A DNA stretch of 64,000 nt from Candidatus Nitrospira nitrosa (GTDB lineage: Bacteria > Nitrospirota > Nitrospiria > Nitrospirales > Nitrospiraceae). The DNA lies in contig NZ_CZQA01000001.1 of NCBI RefSeq assembly GCF_001458735.1, positions 124,001 through 188,000 of the forward strand, written 5' to 3'. Under the pieces are notes generated by a model. It saw only the letters and a program-made list of their open reading frames with translations, searched no databases and was not told the DNA's origin. Position numbers and translations under genes: made by a program. Below are positions 1 through 9,069 of this stretch, piece by piece (positions within the stretch are counted from its first letter, which is position 1; each line of letters starts with the position of its first letter).

Positions 1-380
1 TGGACCATCTCCACGGCTCGCTGCTTGGCCTGTTCCCTGGTCATCCGAAACTGGTGCTTGAGATGAATGTCAGATGTCGACAAAAACGTATGGATGCGAA
101 TCTTAGGCGCGCCTTTCAAAGCTTCCCATGCCCGATCAATATCCTCGGGACGAGCCCGTGCCAAGCTGCAGATCGTCGGCCCCTCGACTTCTTGCGCAAT
201 GCGCCGAACCGCCTCAAAGTCACCGGGCGAACTATAGGCAAATCCCGCTTCAATTATATCGACGCCGAGCCGTGCCAGCTGCTTGGCCACCATGACCTTT
301 TCTTCCACATTCATACTGGCCCCAGGCGATTGCTCACCATCTCTCAAGGTGGTATCAAAAATTCTGATCATGCGTGTCAT
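1..380 (-). CDS. leuA: 2-isopropylmalate synthase, N-terminal part (cut by window edge)
   Basis: First committed enzyme of leucine synthesis: condenses acetyl-CoA with 2-oxoisovalerate. The reverse strand reads [20 protein letters not shown] and then [20 protein letters not shown], the classic start of the HMGL-like TIM barrel with the metal- and substrate-binding DTTLRDGEQ motif. The ATG at 380 has a GGAGG ribosome site about 8 bases upstream. Only about 126 codons are present; the rest lies left of the window. It is the last visible gene of ilvB-ilvN-ilvC-psd-pssA-leuA and is preceded by a leucine T-box. The early residues fit leuA better than citramalate synthase, and the leucine specifier of the T-box supports this. 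Confidence 0.93.
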   Translation of the reverse strand, partial: MTRMIRIFDTTLRDGEQSPGASMNVEEKVMVAKQLARLGVDIIEAGFAYSSPGDFEAVRRIAQEVEGPTICSLARARPEDIDRAWEALKGAPKIRIHTFLSTSDIHLKHQFRMTREQAKQRAVEMV

Positions 381-398
381 CTTTGACCTCCGATACAA

Positions 399-521
399 GC
401 TGTTCAAAAAGTCCTTCCGGCAAGGCCGCAAGGAGCGAGCACCCCGAGACGTACGCGTTTGGTACGTTGAGGGGTTCGAACGACTGAGAACGCAGCCGGA
501 AGGCTTTTTCAGCAGCTTGCA
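399..521. repeat. Dispersed palindromic repeat, copy R1 (between T-box terminator and leuA)
   Basis: Imperfect inverted repeat of about 120 bp. Its arms CAAGCTG(T/C)T(C/G)AAAAAG face each other, and the inner arm GCCGGAAGG pairs with CCTTCCGGC. It shares the core GGCCGCAAGGAGCGAG and the GTACGTTGAG block with copies at 741-862, 2412-2535, 49702-49797 and 50241-50346. On the leuA strand the distal arm ends in CTTTTT, so it could act as a second hairpin between the T-box and leuA. Confidence 0.8.
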
Positions 522-565
522 AAAAGAAAAAGCCTTCATCCCGTTAGACCCAGGGACGAAGGCTT
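520..565 (-). terminator. Regulated Rho-independent terminator of the T-box
   Basis: AAGCCTTCGTCCC (565-553) pairs with GGGATGAAGGCTT (542-530) with a single G-U pair, followed by TTTCTTTTT. The 5' arm overlaps the antiterminator strand, so the two structures are mutually exclusive. Confidence 0.92.
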
Positions 566-740
566 GAGGCACTCCGTGGTACCACCCTGATTTAGCCTGA
601 AGATCGCCTGACCTTCAAACCCTTCTTTCTGCCTCTTACGGAGGCAAGACGGAGTCTCTTACTTCCTGCTCGGAGACTCAGCTCAGAGGCGAGTTCAGCG
701 ATATCTAGGCTGGCTTGCACCACCCGCCAGCTCTCTCTTT

Positions 741-862
741 AGAATGTTGAAACCGGTTCCCAACTGCCTTCTCGCATCGTTCAAAGGCTCAACGTACATC
801 TCCAAGCATACGCCTCGCCTTTTCACTCGCTGCGGCCTTGCTGGATAACCGAATTGAACATT
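741..862. repeat. Dispersed palindromic repeat, copy R2 (inside T-box Stem I)
   Basis: Termini AGAATGTT and AACATTCT face each other. Inside are GGCCGCAGCGAGTGAAAAGG, GGCGTATG, GTACGTTGAGCCTTTGAACG and ATGCGAGAAGG on the minus strand. The halves can fold into one long hairpin. It separates the 5' and 3' parts of Stem I of the leuA T-box. Confidence 0.85.
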
Positions 863-935
863 CTGTATTCTAGACCGTTCGCCTACTACTCCTCGTCCTA
901 GCCATCCACACCCGCTTCGGTTTTCCCCTCTATCG

Positions 936-1742
936 TTATGGGTTTGATTCAACCGGCGGCAAGTCAACTTTTCCGCCACTTCGTTTCCCGGAGGCCGGAA
1001 CCAGCAGTCCAACGATCTTTTCAACCGGTCCCATCAGGGCATAGCCGGCAAACACCACGAAGACCATGACGGCCGGCCATGCGGCGACCATCATCAGCGC
1101 GAGAATACCCCAGACCAGATAGGTGATCTGCCGATGCCCTTTGAACTTCAGATCTTTAAAGCTGCGATACTTGATCGTGCTGACCATTAGAAACGACAGC
1201 CCTAACGTCATCAATAGAACTACAATCGATCGGACATCCGTTCCCATCTTCATGATGTAGTGATCCATGACGACCAAGGACGCCACAACACCCGCAGCAG
1301 CGGGAATAGCCAACCCGGTAAAGTACTTACCGTCTGACACAGCCACCGTGGAGTTGAACCTCGCCAATCGGACGGCTCCCATGGCGACATAGGCAAACAT
1401 CACGGCCACACCGAACGTACCATGCCCACTGAGCGCCCAGGAATAGATCAAGATCCCCGGGGCCACACCAAACGACACGACATCAGAAAGCGAATCATAT
1501 TCCAAGCCGAACTGGCTGGTGCTGTTGGTCAGCCGAGCTGATTTTCCATCCAAGACATCAAAGATCATGGCGACTAACACCGCGATCGCGGCTTCCAGGT
1601 AGTTGCCGTTGAAGACCGATAGAATGGCAAACACCCCACAAAACAAGTTGCCCGTCGTGAAGAGGTTGGGGATCAGGTGCATCGCCGCCTTCCTCCGCTT
1701 TCCTCCCTTTCCAAACGAACTTCTAAAGCTCGCTGTTTTCAT
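936..1742 (-). CDS. pssA: CDP-diacylglycerol--serine O-phosphatidyltransferase
   Basis: Integral membrane enzyme that makes phosphatidylserine from CDP-diacylglycerol and L-serine. The CDP-alcohol phosphatidyltransferase signature DG..AR........G...D...D is seen as DGKSARLTNSTSQFGLEYD followed by SLSD (about residues 65-87). Several hydrophobic helices follow. The ATG at 1742 overlaps the psd stop by four bases (ATGA) and has AGGAGAG upstream, so the two genes are probably translationally coupled. psd, which uses the product, lies directly upstream in the operon. The gene ends about 30 bases before the leuA T-box. The 268-residue length is usual for the short PssA type. Confidence 0.93.
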   Translation of the reverse strand: MKTASFRSSFGKGGKRRKAAMHLIPNLFTTGNLFCGVFAILSVFNGNYLEAAIAVLVAMIFDVLDGKSARLTNSTSQFGLEYDSLSDVVSFGVAPGILIYSWALSGHGTFGVAVMFAYVAMGAVRLARFNSTVAVSDGKYFTGLAIPAAAGVVASLVVMDHYIMKMGTDVRSIVVLLMTLGLSFLMVSTIKYRSFKDLKFKGHRQITYLVWGILALMMVAAWPAVMVFVVFAGYALMGPVEKIVGLLVPASGKRSGGKVDLPPVESNP

Positions 1743-2389
1743 GGCAACTCTCCTAGGATAGTTTCACCACTTTTCACCCGCTGCCCGACAGCCACCCGAA
1801 GAGTGGTGCCGATGGGGAGAAAAGTATCCATGCGCGACCCAAACCGAATCAGCCCATATCGCTCACCCCGAATAGCGCGTTCCAGCGGCGCGATCCAACA
1901 GACGATGCGCCGAGCGATCAGCCCAGCTACCTGCACACACAAGACCTTGATCCCTTCATCGGTCTTGATCATCAATGCATTCTGCTCATTCATGAACGTG
2001 GCTTCGGGCTTACTCGCGACCATGAACAACCCCGGCTGATACTGCACGTTTTCGACCGTTCCGTCGCAGGGCAGTCGATTGATATGCACGTCGAAGACAT
2101 TCAGGAAGATCGTCACCCGCAGGCTCCGTTCCTTTAGATACCTCGGCTCAAACTCTTCTTCGATCGCGATCACTTTACCATCGCCGGGCGCGACGATGAG
2201 GTTCCGACCTTGCGGAATCACTCTGGCCGGATTTCTGAAAAACCAGGCCGAAAACAATGTCGCAATGCCACCGAGGAACGCGACAAAGGACCAGCCCAAC
2301 AACCCCGTCAACAGTGTAACGCCTGCCGGAAGCGCGATGAAGGGAATTCCTTCTTTTGCAAATGGAACGCCGACTGCACGATCCGCCAT
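1739..2389 (-). CDS. psd: Phosphatidylserine decarboxylase proenzyme
   Basis: Converts phosphatidylserine to phosphatidylethanolamine at the inner membrane. The protein has 216 residues, the length of the short archaeal-type PSD family. An N-terminal hydrophobic hairpin (about 15-50) anchors it. The self-cleavage site that creates the pyruvoyl group is the GS in LIRFGSRMD near residue 180. Other family landmarks are NVFDVHINR and APGDGKV. The start ATG has GAGGCGG seven bases upstream. It lies between ilvC and pssA; the gap to ilvC is filled by a dispersed repeat. Confidence 0.93.
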   Translation of the reverse strand: MADRAVGVPFAKEGIPFIALPAGVTLLTGLLGWSFVAFLGGIATLFSAWFFRNPARVIPQGRNLIVAPGDGKVIAIEEEFEPRYLKERSLRVTIFLNVFDVHINRLPCDGTVENVQYQPGLFMVASKPEATFMNEQNALMIKTDEGIKVLCVQVAGLIARRIVCWIAPLERAIRGERYGLIRFGSRMDTFLPIGTTLRVAVGQRVKSGETILGELP

Positions 2390-2411
2390 GGAGCCGCCTC
2401 AGTTCTTCACA

Positions 2412-2534
2412 AGAGATGTTCAAACCGACCGTCCAGCGAGGCCGCAGGGAGTGAAAAGGCGAAGCGTACGTGGTTATTGTACGTTGAGCCTTTGAACGAT
2501 GCGAGAACGAAGCTGGTGGTTGGTTTCAACATCT

Positions 2535-2535
<1 letters not shown>
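2412..2535. repeat. Dispersed palindromic repeat, copy R3 (psd-ilvC gap)
   Basis: Outer arms AGAGATGTT and AACATCTCT face each other. The core reads GGCCGCAGGGAGTGAAAAGG on the plus strand, and an inner helix pairs AAAGGCGAAGCGTAC with GTACGTTGAGCCTTT. It fills almost the whole gap between ilvC and psd, so it is transcribed with the operon. Confidence 0.85.
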
Positions 2536-3572
<1,037 letters not shown>

Positions 3573-3603
3573 CTAGAGCGACGTTCTTTTATTACGCAGA
3601 CCA

Positions 3604-4122
3604 TCATTCGCGAGCAATTTTTTTCGCCTGGACGGCAGCCTGACGAACAGGCTCCCGCGCAACAGCGACTCGACCGGTGCGGACCAACTCTTTGATTCCA
3701 AGCGGCTGAAGCAAATTAATGATTGCTTCAATCTTCTTCGGGTCTCCGGAGACTTCGATCGTATAGGTCGTCGGCGTTGAATCGATGACGTTCGCGCGGA
3801 AGATATCGACGATCCTCAGCGCCTCGGCTCGATCCACATCCTTCGTGTGAACCTTAATGATCGCGGTCTCTCGCGAGACAAACTCCGCTTCATTGAGGTC
3901 CACCACCTTGATCACATCGATCAGTTTGTTCAGTTGCTTTACGATCTGCTCGATGATCCGTTCGTCTCCCGACGTCACAATCGTCATCTGGGACATGGAA
4001 GGATCCAGCGTCGGAGCAACCGACAAGCTCTCAATGTTGAACCCTCTCCCGCTGAACAGCCCCGCAACCCGGGATAACACTCCAAACTTGTTTTCAACGG
4101 TGACTGAAATAATATGTTCCAT
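3604..4122 (-). CDS. ilvN: Acetolactate synthase small (regulatory) subunit
   Basis: ACT-domain subunit that binds the large subunit IlvB and gives feedback inhibition by branched-chain amino acids. The protein begins MEHIISVTVENKFGVLSRVA, the standard ACT start with the valine-binding GVLSR turn. A second ACT-like half follows (about 75-160). The start is taken at the ATG at 4122; an in-frame TTG two codons earlier is possible. The gap to ilvB is about 100 bases and to ilvC 55. Sometimes called ilvH. Confidence 0.95.
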   Translation of the reverse strand: MEHIISVTVENKFGVLSRVAGLFSGRGFNIESLSVAPTLDPSMSQMTIVTSGDERIIEQIVKQLNKLIDVIKVVDLNEAEFVSRETAIIKVHTKDVDRAEALRIVDIFRANVIDSTPTTYTIEVSGDPKKIEAIINLLQPLGIKELVRTGRVAVAREPVRQAAVQAKKIARE

Positions 4123-4218
4123 TCTCAACTCACAGAGCTTATAGCCGATGGCTTATGGCTCGGAGCCGACTACGGCCTCCCGTTTCTGCCATCAGCGATA
4201 CACCTTACGCTCTCACTC

Positions 4219-5994
4219 CTATGCGGTTAGAACCGTATCCTTATCTTCCGGCGTCACTTTGGCGCCACCGGACTGCTTCATCTTCAACTCTGGGGGATCT
4301 TCCAAGATCATCTCATGGTTGCACCCGCCGGCAGGAATCATCGGATAGCAGTTTTCATAGGGATAGGTCGGAACATCCACAATGACTGGCTTATCCGTTG
4401 CCAACGCTTCTTTCAGAATGGCATCGAGATCGCCGACCTTCGTGACCCGCAACCCCACCGCCCCATAGGCGTCTGCCAACTTGACGAAATCCGGCGTCGT
4501 TCCCAGATTGCTTGACGCATATCGCCCGTTGTAAAACAGGTCTTGCCACTGCCGGACCATGCCGTGAAAGCCATTATTCAGGATGATGATCTTCACCGGC
4601 AATTTGCTGATCACAGCCGTAGCCATTTCCTGCATGTTCATTTGAATACTGCCGTCTCCTGCAATACAGAGCACCAGGCGATCCCGGAATGCCGCTTGCG
4701 CCCCCATCGCTGCAGGAAATCCGAACCCCATCGTACCCAGCCCGCCTGAGGTCAACCACCGGTTCGGTCTGGCCAGCTTGAAATACTGGGCGGCCCACAT
4801 TTGGTGCTGACCGACATCGGTGGCGACGATCGGGTCTCGGTCTTTCGTCAGCTCGTACAGCCGCTTAACCACTTGCTGTGGCTTGATCGGCCCATCTTGT
4901 TCCTGGTGATACGTCAAGGGATGGGCCTGTTGCCAGGCTCGGATCTGATCCCACCAGGGTTTGCGAAGATCTTTTTGCTCACCATTGACCGTCGCACGAA
5001 GAATCTGATTCAACTCACGCAGCACCGTTTTGCAATCACCGACGATCGGAATATCGACATGAATATTTTTCCGAATCGACGTCGGGTCAATATCGACGTG
5101 AATCACCTTCGCATGAGGACAGAACTCCGCCACCTTTCCCGTCACCCGGTCATCAAACCTGGCACCAATCGCAATCACCAGGTCGGAATAATGCATCGCC
5201 ATGTTGGCTTGATAGGTCCCGTGCATTCCCAGCATCCCTAAGGACAGCGGATGCTCGCCCGGAAATATTCCAAGTCCCATCAGCGTCATATCCACCGGAA
5301 TCTGCGTCATCTCGGCCAACTCGAGCAGCTCTTGGGAAGCGCCCGAGAACACGGCACCCCCACCGACATAAAGAATCGGCTTCTTGGCCTTCATGATGGC
5401 TTCGGCGGCCTGCTTGATCTGCCACTTATTTCCTTCGACGGTCGGGTTATAGCCGCGGATCGAAACCGACTTGGGATAGACGAACTCCGCCACATTCTGA
5501 GAGACATCTTTGGGAATATCGACGAGTACCGGACCTGGTCGCCCGGTCGTGGCGATATAAAACGCCTCCTTGATGGTGGCGGCCAAATCGTTCACATCTT
5601 TCACGAGGAAATTATATTTCGTGCAGGGGCGGCTCAGCCCGATATTGTCTGCTTCCTGGAATGCATCATTCCCAATCAAGTTCGTCGGCACCTGGCCGCT
5701 AAAACAGACCACCGGTACCGAATCCATATAGGCATCGGCCAACGCCGTGATCACGTTGGTCATCCCAGGGCCAGAGGTGACCAGGCACACGCCCGCTTTC
5801 CCTGTCGCCTTGGCATAACCTTCCGCCATATGCCCCGCACCCTGTTCATGGCGCGTCAAGATCACTTCAACGTCTTTCTGCTGATGGAGCGTATCGAAAA
5901 TCTTCAATACGACTCCGCCTGGAAGCGCGAACACGGTTTTCACCCCTTCCCGCTTCAGGCATTCGATGAAGATTTCAGCACCGGTGAGTTTCAT
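4219..5994 (-). CDS. ilvB: Acetolactate synthase large (catalytic) subunit
   Basis: Thiamine-diphosphate enzyme that condenses pyruvate to acetolactate, or with 2-oxobutyrate. The N-terminal PYR domain has ALPGGVVLKIFDTL and the catalytic glutamate in ILTRHEQGAGHMAEG. The central FAD-binding domain follows. The C-terminal PP domain has the thiamine motif GDGSIQMNMQEMATA...NNGFHGMVRQWQ. Length 591 is normal. A strong ribosome site GGAGGGAGGAG lies before the ATG. It is the first gene of the ilv-psd-pssA-leuA operon; a good promoter is seen at 6124-6152. Confidence 0.97.
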   Translation of the reverse strand: MKLTGAEIFIECLKREGVKTVFALPGGVVLKIFDTLHQQKDVEVILTRHEQGAGHMAEGYAKATGKAGVCLVTSGPGMTNVITALADAYMDSVPVVCFSGQVPTNLIGNDAFQEADNIGLSRPCTKYNFLVKDVNDLAATIKEAFYIATTGRPGPVLVDIPKDVSQNVAEFVYPKSVSIRGYNPTVEGNKWQIKQAAEAIMKAKKPILYVGGGAVFSGASQELLELAEMTQIPVDMTLMGLGIFPGEHPLSLGMLGMHGTYQANMAMHYSDLVIAIGARFDDRVTGKVAEFCPHAKVIHVDIDPTSIRKNIHVDIPIVGDCKTVLRELNQILRATVNGEQKDLRKPWWDQIRAWQQAHPLTYHQEQDGPIKPQQVVKRLYELTKDRDPIVATDVGQHQMWAAQYFKLARPNRWLTSGGLGTMGFGFPAAMGAQAAFRDRLVLCIAGDGSIQMNMQEMATAVISKLPVKIIILNNGFHGMVRQWQDLFYNGRYASSNLGTTPDFVKLADAYGAVGLRVTKVGDLDAILKEALATDKPVIVDVPTYPYENCYPMIPAGGCNHEMILEDPPELKMKQSGGAKVTPEDKDTVLTA

Positions 5995-6123
5995 GACACT
6001 CCTCCCTCCGACCGCATGTGTAGAAGGCCTCCGATCGATCGTGAGACCTTACAACAGCACCCCCTGGCGGAAGCACGCATCATCGTGCACAAATGTGTTT
6101 GAAATCAAGGGGAAAGATTTCTG

Positions 6124-6152
6124 ATCGTAGCATTCCCACATATGAGCGTCAA
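6124..6152 (-). promoter_or_regulatory. Sigma-70-type promoter of the ilvB operon
   Basis: On the minus strand TTGACG (6152-6147), 17 bases, TACGAT (6129-6124). Transcription would start near 6117, giving a leader of about 120 bases before ilvB. No second T-box is seen in this leader. Confidence 0.7.
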
Positions 6153-6227
6153 TATAGCCCCGTCGGCACCCAGTGGCCGAGCAGCACGAGGTATCGACGG
6201 CCCAGAGAGACTCTCGCTGAAGAAAGT

Positions 6228-6662
6228 GCGTGGATAGAAGGCCTATAAGCCGGATTCTGTCCCGCAAAGAAGTCTCCCCCTTTGCATGGATGATCATTTC
6301 TCTGGGATTCGAGTTACCCCGAACCTCAAGCGACCTACCCGAAGACCTCGACCGGGCCAGTCGGCGTACCGCAGTCCGTAAGGAGCACGGCACCTGTCTT
6401 CCTATTTGGCCTTGCACCAGGCGACGCTTACCGTGCCGGTGGTGTCACCACCCCCGCGGTGGGCTCTTACCCCACCGTTTCACCCTTACCTGATCCGCAG
6501 CAACCAGATGGGATCCCGTTGCCTTGGCCATCGGCGGTTTGTTTTCTGTGGTGCTGGTGTCGGATTACTCCGCCTGGGAGTTACCCAGCGCCCTGCCCAT
6601 GGAGTCCGGACTTTCCTCTCGGAGCCGAAGCCCCGAGCAACCATCCAGCCTTCCGCCCACGC
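6228..6662 (-). ncRNA. rnpB: RNase P RNA, bacterial type A
   Basis: Catalytic RNA that matures the 5' ends of tRNAs. The minus strand has the universal GAGGAAAGTCCGGACTCC near its 5' end and GACAGAATCCGGCTTATAGG near its 3' end. P1 can be drawn as GCGTGG..GAAGGC (from 6662) with GCCTTC..CCACGC (to 6228), which sets the ends. Internal family blocks such as GGTAAGGGTGAAACGGTGGG and AGAGCCCACCGC are present. Length about 435 bases. It stands alone between ilvB and the M48 protease gene with its own promoter. Confidence 0.96.
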
Positions 6663-6668
6663 TGAGCC

Positions 6669-6698
6669 AGTATAAAGAATGGCTCCGGTCAGCCACAA
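6669..6698 (-). promoter_or_regulatory. Promoter of rnpB
   Basis: TTGTGG (6698-6693), 18 bases, TATACT (6674-6669) on the minus strand. The -10 ends seven bases before the deduced RNA 5' end, which supports both calls. Confidence 0.65.
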
Positions 6699-6746
6699 GC
6701 AGTGCCCCGACTTCCCAAAGACGGCTGGCGACAACCACCCAGGGGT

Positions 6747-7610
6747 TTACCTGCTCCCAACATCCGGAAGTGGAGTAGTCGGCATGGGCGTTCGCTTCTG
6801 ATAGATCTCCATCGCCTCAGGCATCCACTCTTTGAGTTGCTCAATTCTGGTGTCATGGCTCGGGTGAGTGGACATGAATTCCGGCTGTCCCCCGCCACCA
6901 GACTGTGCCATTCGCTCCCAGAGAGCAACGGACTCGCGTGGGTCATACCCGGCATCGGCCGCGAGAAGGATGCCGATATAGTCCGCTTCCGATTCATGCT
7001 TCCGACTGAAAGGCAGCAACACACCCACCTGTGCACCGACGCCAAGCGCCCCCATCGCCGCCTGGCCAAGTGCAGGATTTTTGCTCCCAATCCCAATGGC
7101 CGCCCCTATGACCTGCATGCCAACGTTCGCCGCTTGCCCCTGGCTCATTCGCTCCGCGCCATGACGAGCCAGGGCATGCACCACTTCATGACCCATGACT
7201 GCCGCCAACCCAGCCTCCGTCTTCGCCATCGGGAAAATGCCGGTGTAGACCGCCATCTTTCCACCTGGGAGTGCAAACGCATTGGCCGTCTTATCGTCTT
7301 TGATCACCGTCACTTCCCACTGGAACTGTTGAGCCATCTCGGCATACTTCGACCGTTTGGCCGCTTCAACAATACGAGCGGCCACCCGTTTGACCGGTTC
7401 AATCTCGCGCGGATCCTGTGAGGGATGCATTTTAGGATCGCTTTTCACCTGGTTGTACGCCTGCGCGCCCATCTGCATTTCTTGCCCCACTGAGGACATC
7501 AACAGTTGTCTTCGACCGGTATAGGGGTTGGTCTCACACCCCACCAAGCCAACTCCTCCTGCAATCAAACAGGCTATCGTGATGGCACGGGTGAATCGTT
7601 GAGTCTGCAT
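6747..7610 (-). CDS. M48-family zinc metalloprotease, lipoprotein
   Basis: Predicted periplasmic, outer-membrane-anchored peptidase of the BepA/LoiP kind, usually linked to envelope protein quality control. A short hydrophobic leader ends in a lipobox GLVGC at about residue 25. The zinc site is HEVVHALARHG (HExxH), with the third ligand in HESEADYIG. The start is taken at the ATG at 7610, where GGAG lies seven bases upstream; the ATG two codons earlier leaves too little spacing. It is divergent from the RNase HIII gene. The substrate cannot be told from sequence. Confidence 0.88.
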   Translation of the reverse strand: MQTQRFTRAITIACLIAGGVGLVGCETNPYTGRRQLLMSSVGQEMQMGAQAYNQVKSDPKMHPSQDPREIEPVKRVAARIVEAAKRSKYAEMAQQFQWEVTVIKDDKTANAFALPGGKMAVYTGIFPMAKTEAGLAAVMGHEVVHALARHGAERMSQGQAANVGMQVIGAAIGIGSKNPALGQAAMGALGVGAQVGVLLPFSRKHESEADYIGILLAADAGYDPRESVALWERMAQSGGGGQPEFMSTHPSHDTRIEQLKEWMPEAMEIYQKRTPMPTTPLPDVGSR

Positions 7611-7724
7611 ATTCATTCTCCAGAGAATACTCGTAACCCCATCCATACATGATTGACCAACATGGATTCGATTGATAGATTACCGTCCCCCAAGCAAGAT
7701 TTCCACCTGGCGTACAGGAACAGC

Positions 7725-8390
7725 ATGAGCGAGCTTCGGTCTCACAACCAGATTGAGCGTATCGGCATCGACGAATCGGGAAAGGGCGATTACTTCGGTC
7801 CGCTCGTCATCGCCGCCGTGTTTGTGGATGCGACCACGCAAGGGGAACTACGTTTGATGGAGGTACGAGATAGCAAGAAAATCTCCGATGGGCGCGTGCT
7901 AGAGATGGCGATCGACATCAAGACTATTTGTCCGCACAGCGTCATCGCGATCGGGCCGCAGAAGTACAATGAGCTCTACGCCAAGATCAAAAACTTGAAC
8001 CGCTTGCTCGCCTGGGGCCATGCCAAAACTCTGGAGAATCTACTGGAACGAGGCGTGACTTGCGAGCGAGCGATCTCCGATCAGTTCGGCGATGAGCGAT
8101 TGATTCTGAATGTGCTACAAGAAAAGGGGCAAAAGATTACGCTGGAACAACGACCGAGAGCAGAATCTGATCTGGCCGTCGCTGCCGCATCCATCTTGGC
8201 ACGAGCAGAATTTCTGACCCGTCTCAAACGGCTTTCCAGCGAGGTAGGTACTACGCTACCCAAGGGCGCCTCGCCCGCCGTCGAACTTGCCGCAAAGATG
8301 GTCATCAAGAAACATGGACAGGACCGGTTGGGCACCATTGCCAAGCTGCACTTTAAAACCACGAAGGCAGTACTGGCAAAGTTATCCTAA
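7725..8390 (+). CDS. rnhC: Ribonuclease HIII-like enzyme, without the usual N-terminal domain
   Basis: Type 2 RNase H that cuts the RNA strand of RNA-DNA hybrids. The first catalytic motif is DESGKGDYFGPLVIAAV, the HIII form of the DEXGRG motif. Later acidic residues lie in AISDQFGDE and the RAESDLAVAAASILARAEF block. The start is taken at the ATG at 7725, preceded by AGGAA; a TTG at 7653 would add 24 residues. Either way it is shorter than the roughly 300 residues of Gram-positive RNase HIII, and no TBP-like N-terminal domain is seen. A decayed copy of its 3' end lies at 9070-9215. Confidence 0.85.
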   Translation: MSELRSHNQIERIGIDESGKGDYFGPLVIAAVFVDATTQGELRLMEVRDSKKISDGRVLEMAIDIKTICPHSVIAIGPQKYNELYAKIKNLNRLLAWGHAKTLENLLERGVTCERAISDQFGDERLILNVLQEKGQKITLEQRPRAESDLAVAAASILARAEFLTRLKRLSSEVGTTLPKGASPAVELAAKMVIKKHGQDRLGTIAKLHFKTTKAVLAKLS

Positions 8391-8500
8391 ACTTTTCACC
8401 CCGGTGATCTTCGTCAAAGTCAGAGTCTCTCACCCCGTCATCGTCTTGTGTTCAATAAGACACTTTGAGTAAGTTACGGAGTTCCGAAGAGGAGTCACTC

Positions 8501-9016
8501 ATGAATATCTTCCACGTAATGCTATTGGCCATTGCGATCCTACAGACCGCATGTGTTGGCCACAGACCGTATACCGAACAGGAGCGACAAACTCTCGCGC
8601 ACACGAAAACCATCTGGGTTGACGTTCGCAGCGATGCTCGAACGCTCCCAACCGGAATAGCCGGCATCATCGAGAAGGTCGAACAGGACGTCAAAGCCAA
8701 ACTCACGCAAGCAGGATTCACCGTCGTCCCAGATCAGTCCACAGCCGATGCCGTCCTACAACTGGCCTTTGATTTTTCGGATAGAAGACGCCAAGACGAG
8801 CTCTCAAGCAGCTACGAGAGCGCGTATCGACATGATGCCCATTCCATTCACGTCGGTGCAAGTCTGGATCATAAAGTGGTGGGACACCTGTTGTGGCATG
8901 GCGAGTCGATCTTGCCACCGTACGATTTGAATCTCTCTCGTTCCGCAATCATCAGGTACATTGATTCGGATGTAATGCAGGCGCTCTTCAAATCAACGAC
9001 GCCCGCCAAACACTAA
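8501..9016 (+). CDS. Putative lipoprotein, unknown function
   Basis: 171 residues. The leader MNIFHVMLLAIAILQTACVG has a lipobox-like TAC, so the protein is probably anchored in the envelope. The mature part has a mixed alpha/beta pattern with VEQDVKAKLTQAGFTVV followed by STADAVLQLAFDFSDRR. This resembles small lipoproteins of the DUF4136 kind only loosely, so no family is assigned. The ATG at 8501 has AGGAG eight bases upstream. It lies between rnhC and a decayed copy of the rnhC 3' end, as if it were cargo brought in with the duplication. Confidence 0.7.
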   Translation: MNIFHVMLLAIAILQTACVGHRPYTEQERQTLAHTKTIWVDVRSDARTLPTGIAGIIEKVEQDVKAKLTQAGFTVVPDQSTADAVLQLAFDFSDRRRQDELSSSYESAYRHDAHSIHVGASLDHKVVGHLLWHGESILPPYDLNLSRSAIIRYIDSDVMQALFKSTTPAKH

Positions 9017-9069
9017 CTTTGATCAGAGAGAACAACGAGGAGCAACCACCTGAACCACCGCGAGCAAAT

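Larger units (their letters stand above)
520..905 (-). promoter_or_regulatory. Leucine T-box leader of leuA, with a repeat inserted in Stem I
   Basis: On the minus strand the canonical T-box sequence AGGGTGGTACCACGG lies at 588-574. Its AGGG can pair with CCCT at 555-552 to form the antiterminator, which excludes the terminator at 520-565. Stem I is split. The 5' part has GAGG (894-891), AGTAGTAG and GCGA plus TCTAG (882-870). The 3' part has CTAGA (708-704), TCGC (701-698), TGAA, the specifier CTC (693-691, leucine) and CCTC (689-686). These strands pair around a specifier loop of standard layout. The distal arm carries AGAGAG, a GCTGGC/GCCAGC helix and GGTGGTGCAA. Between the two halves sits repeat R2. 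The UGGU bulge fits a tRNA with discriminator A, as tRNA-Leu has. A further GAGTCTC/GAGACTC hairpin (675-648) follows Stem I. Confidence 0.92.

Noticed and set aside
6012-6100. Short frame in the ilvB leader that overlaps the ilvB start, as a leader peptide
   Set aside because: No run of Leu, Val or Ile codons, no ribosome site and no terminator hairpin, so no attenuator is supported.
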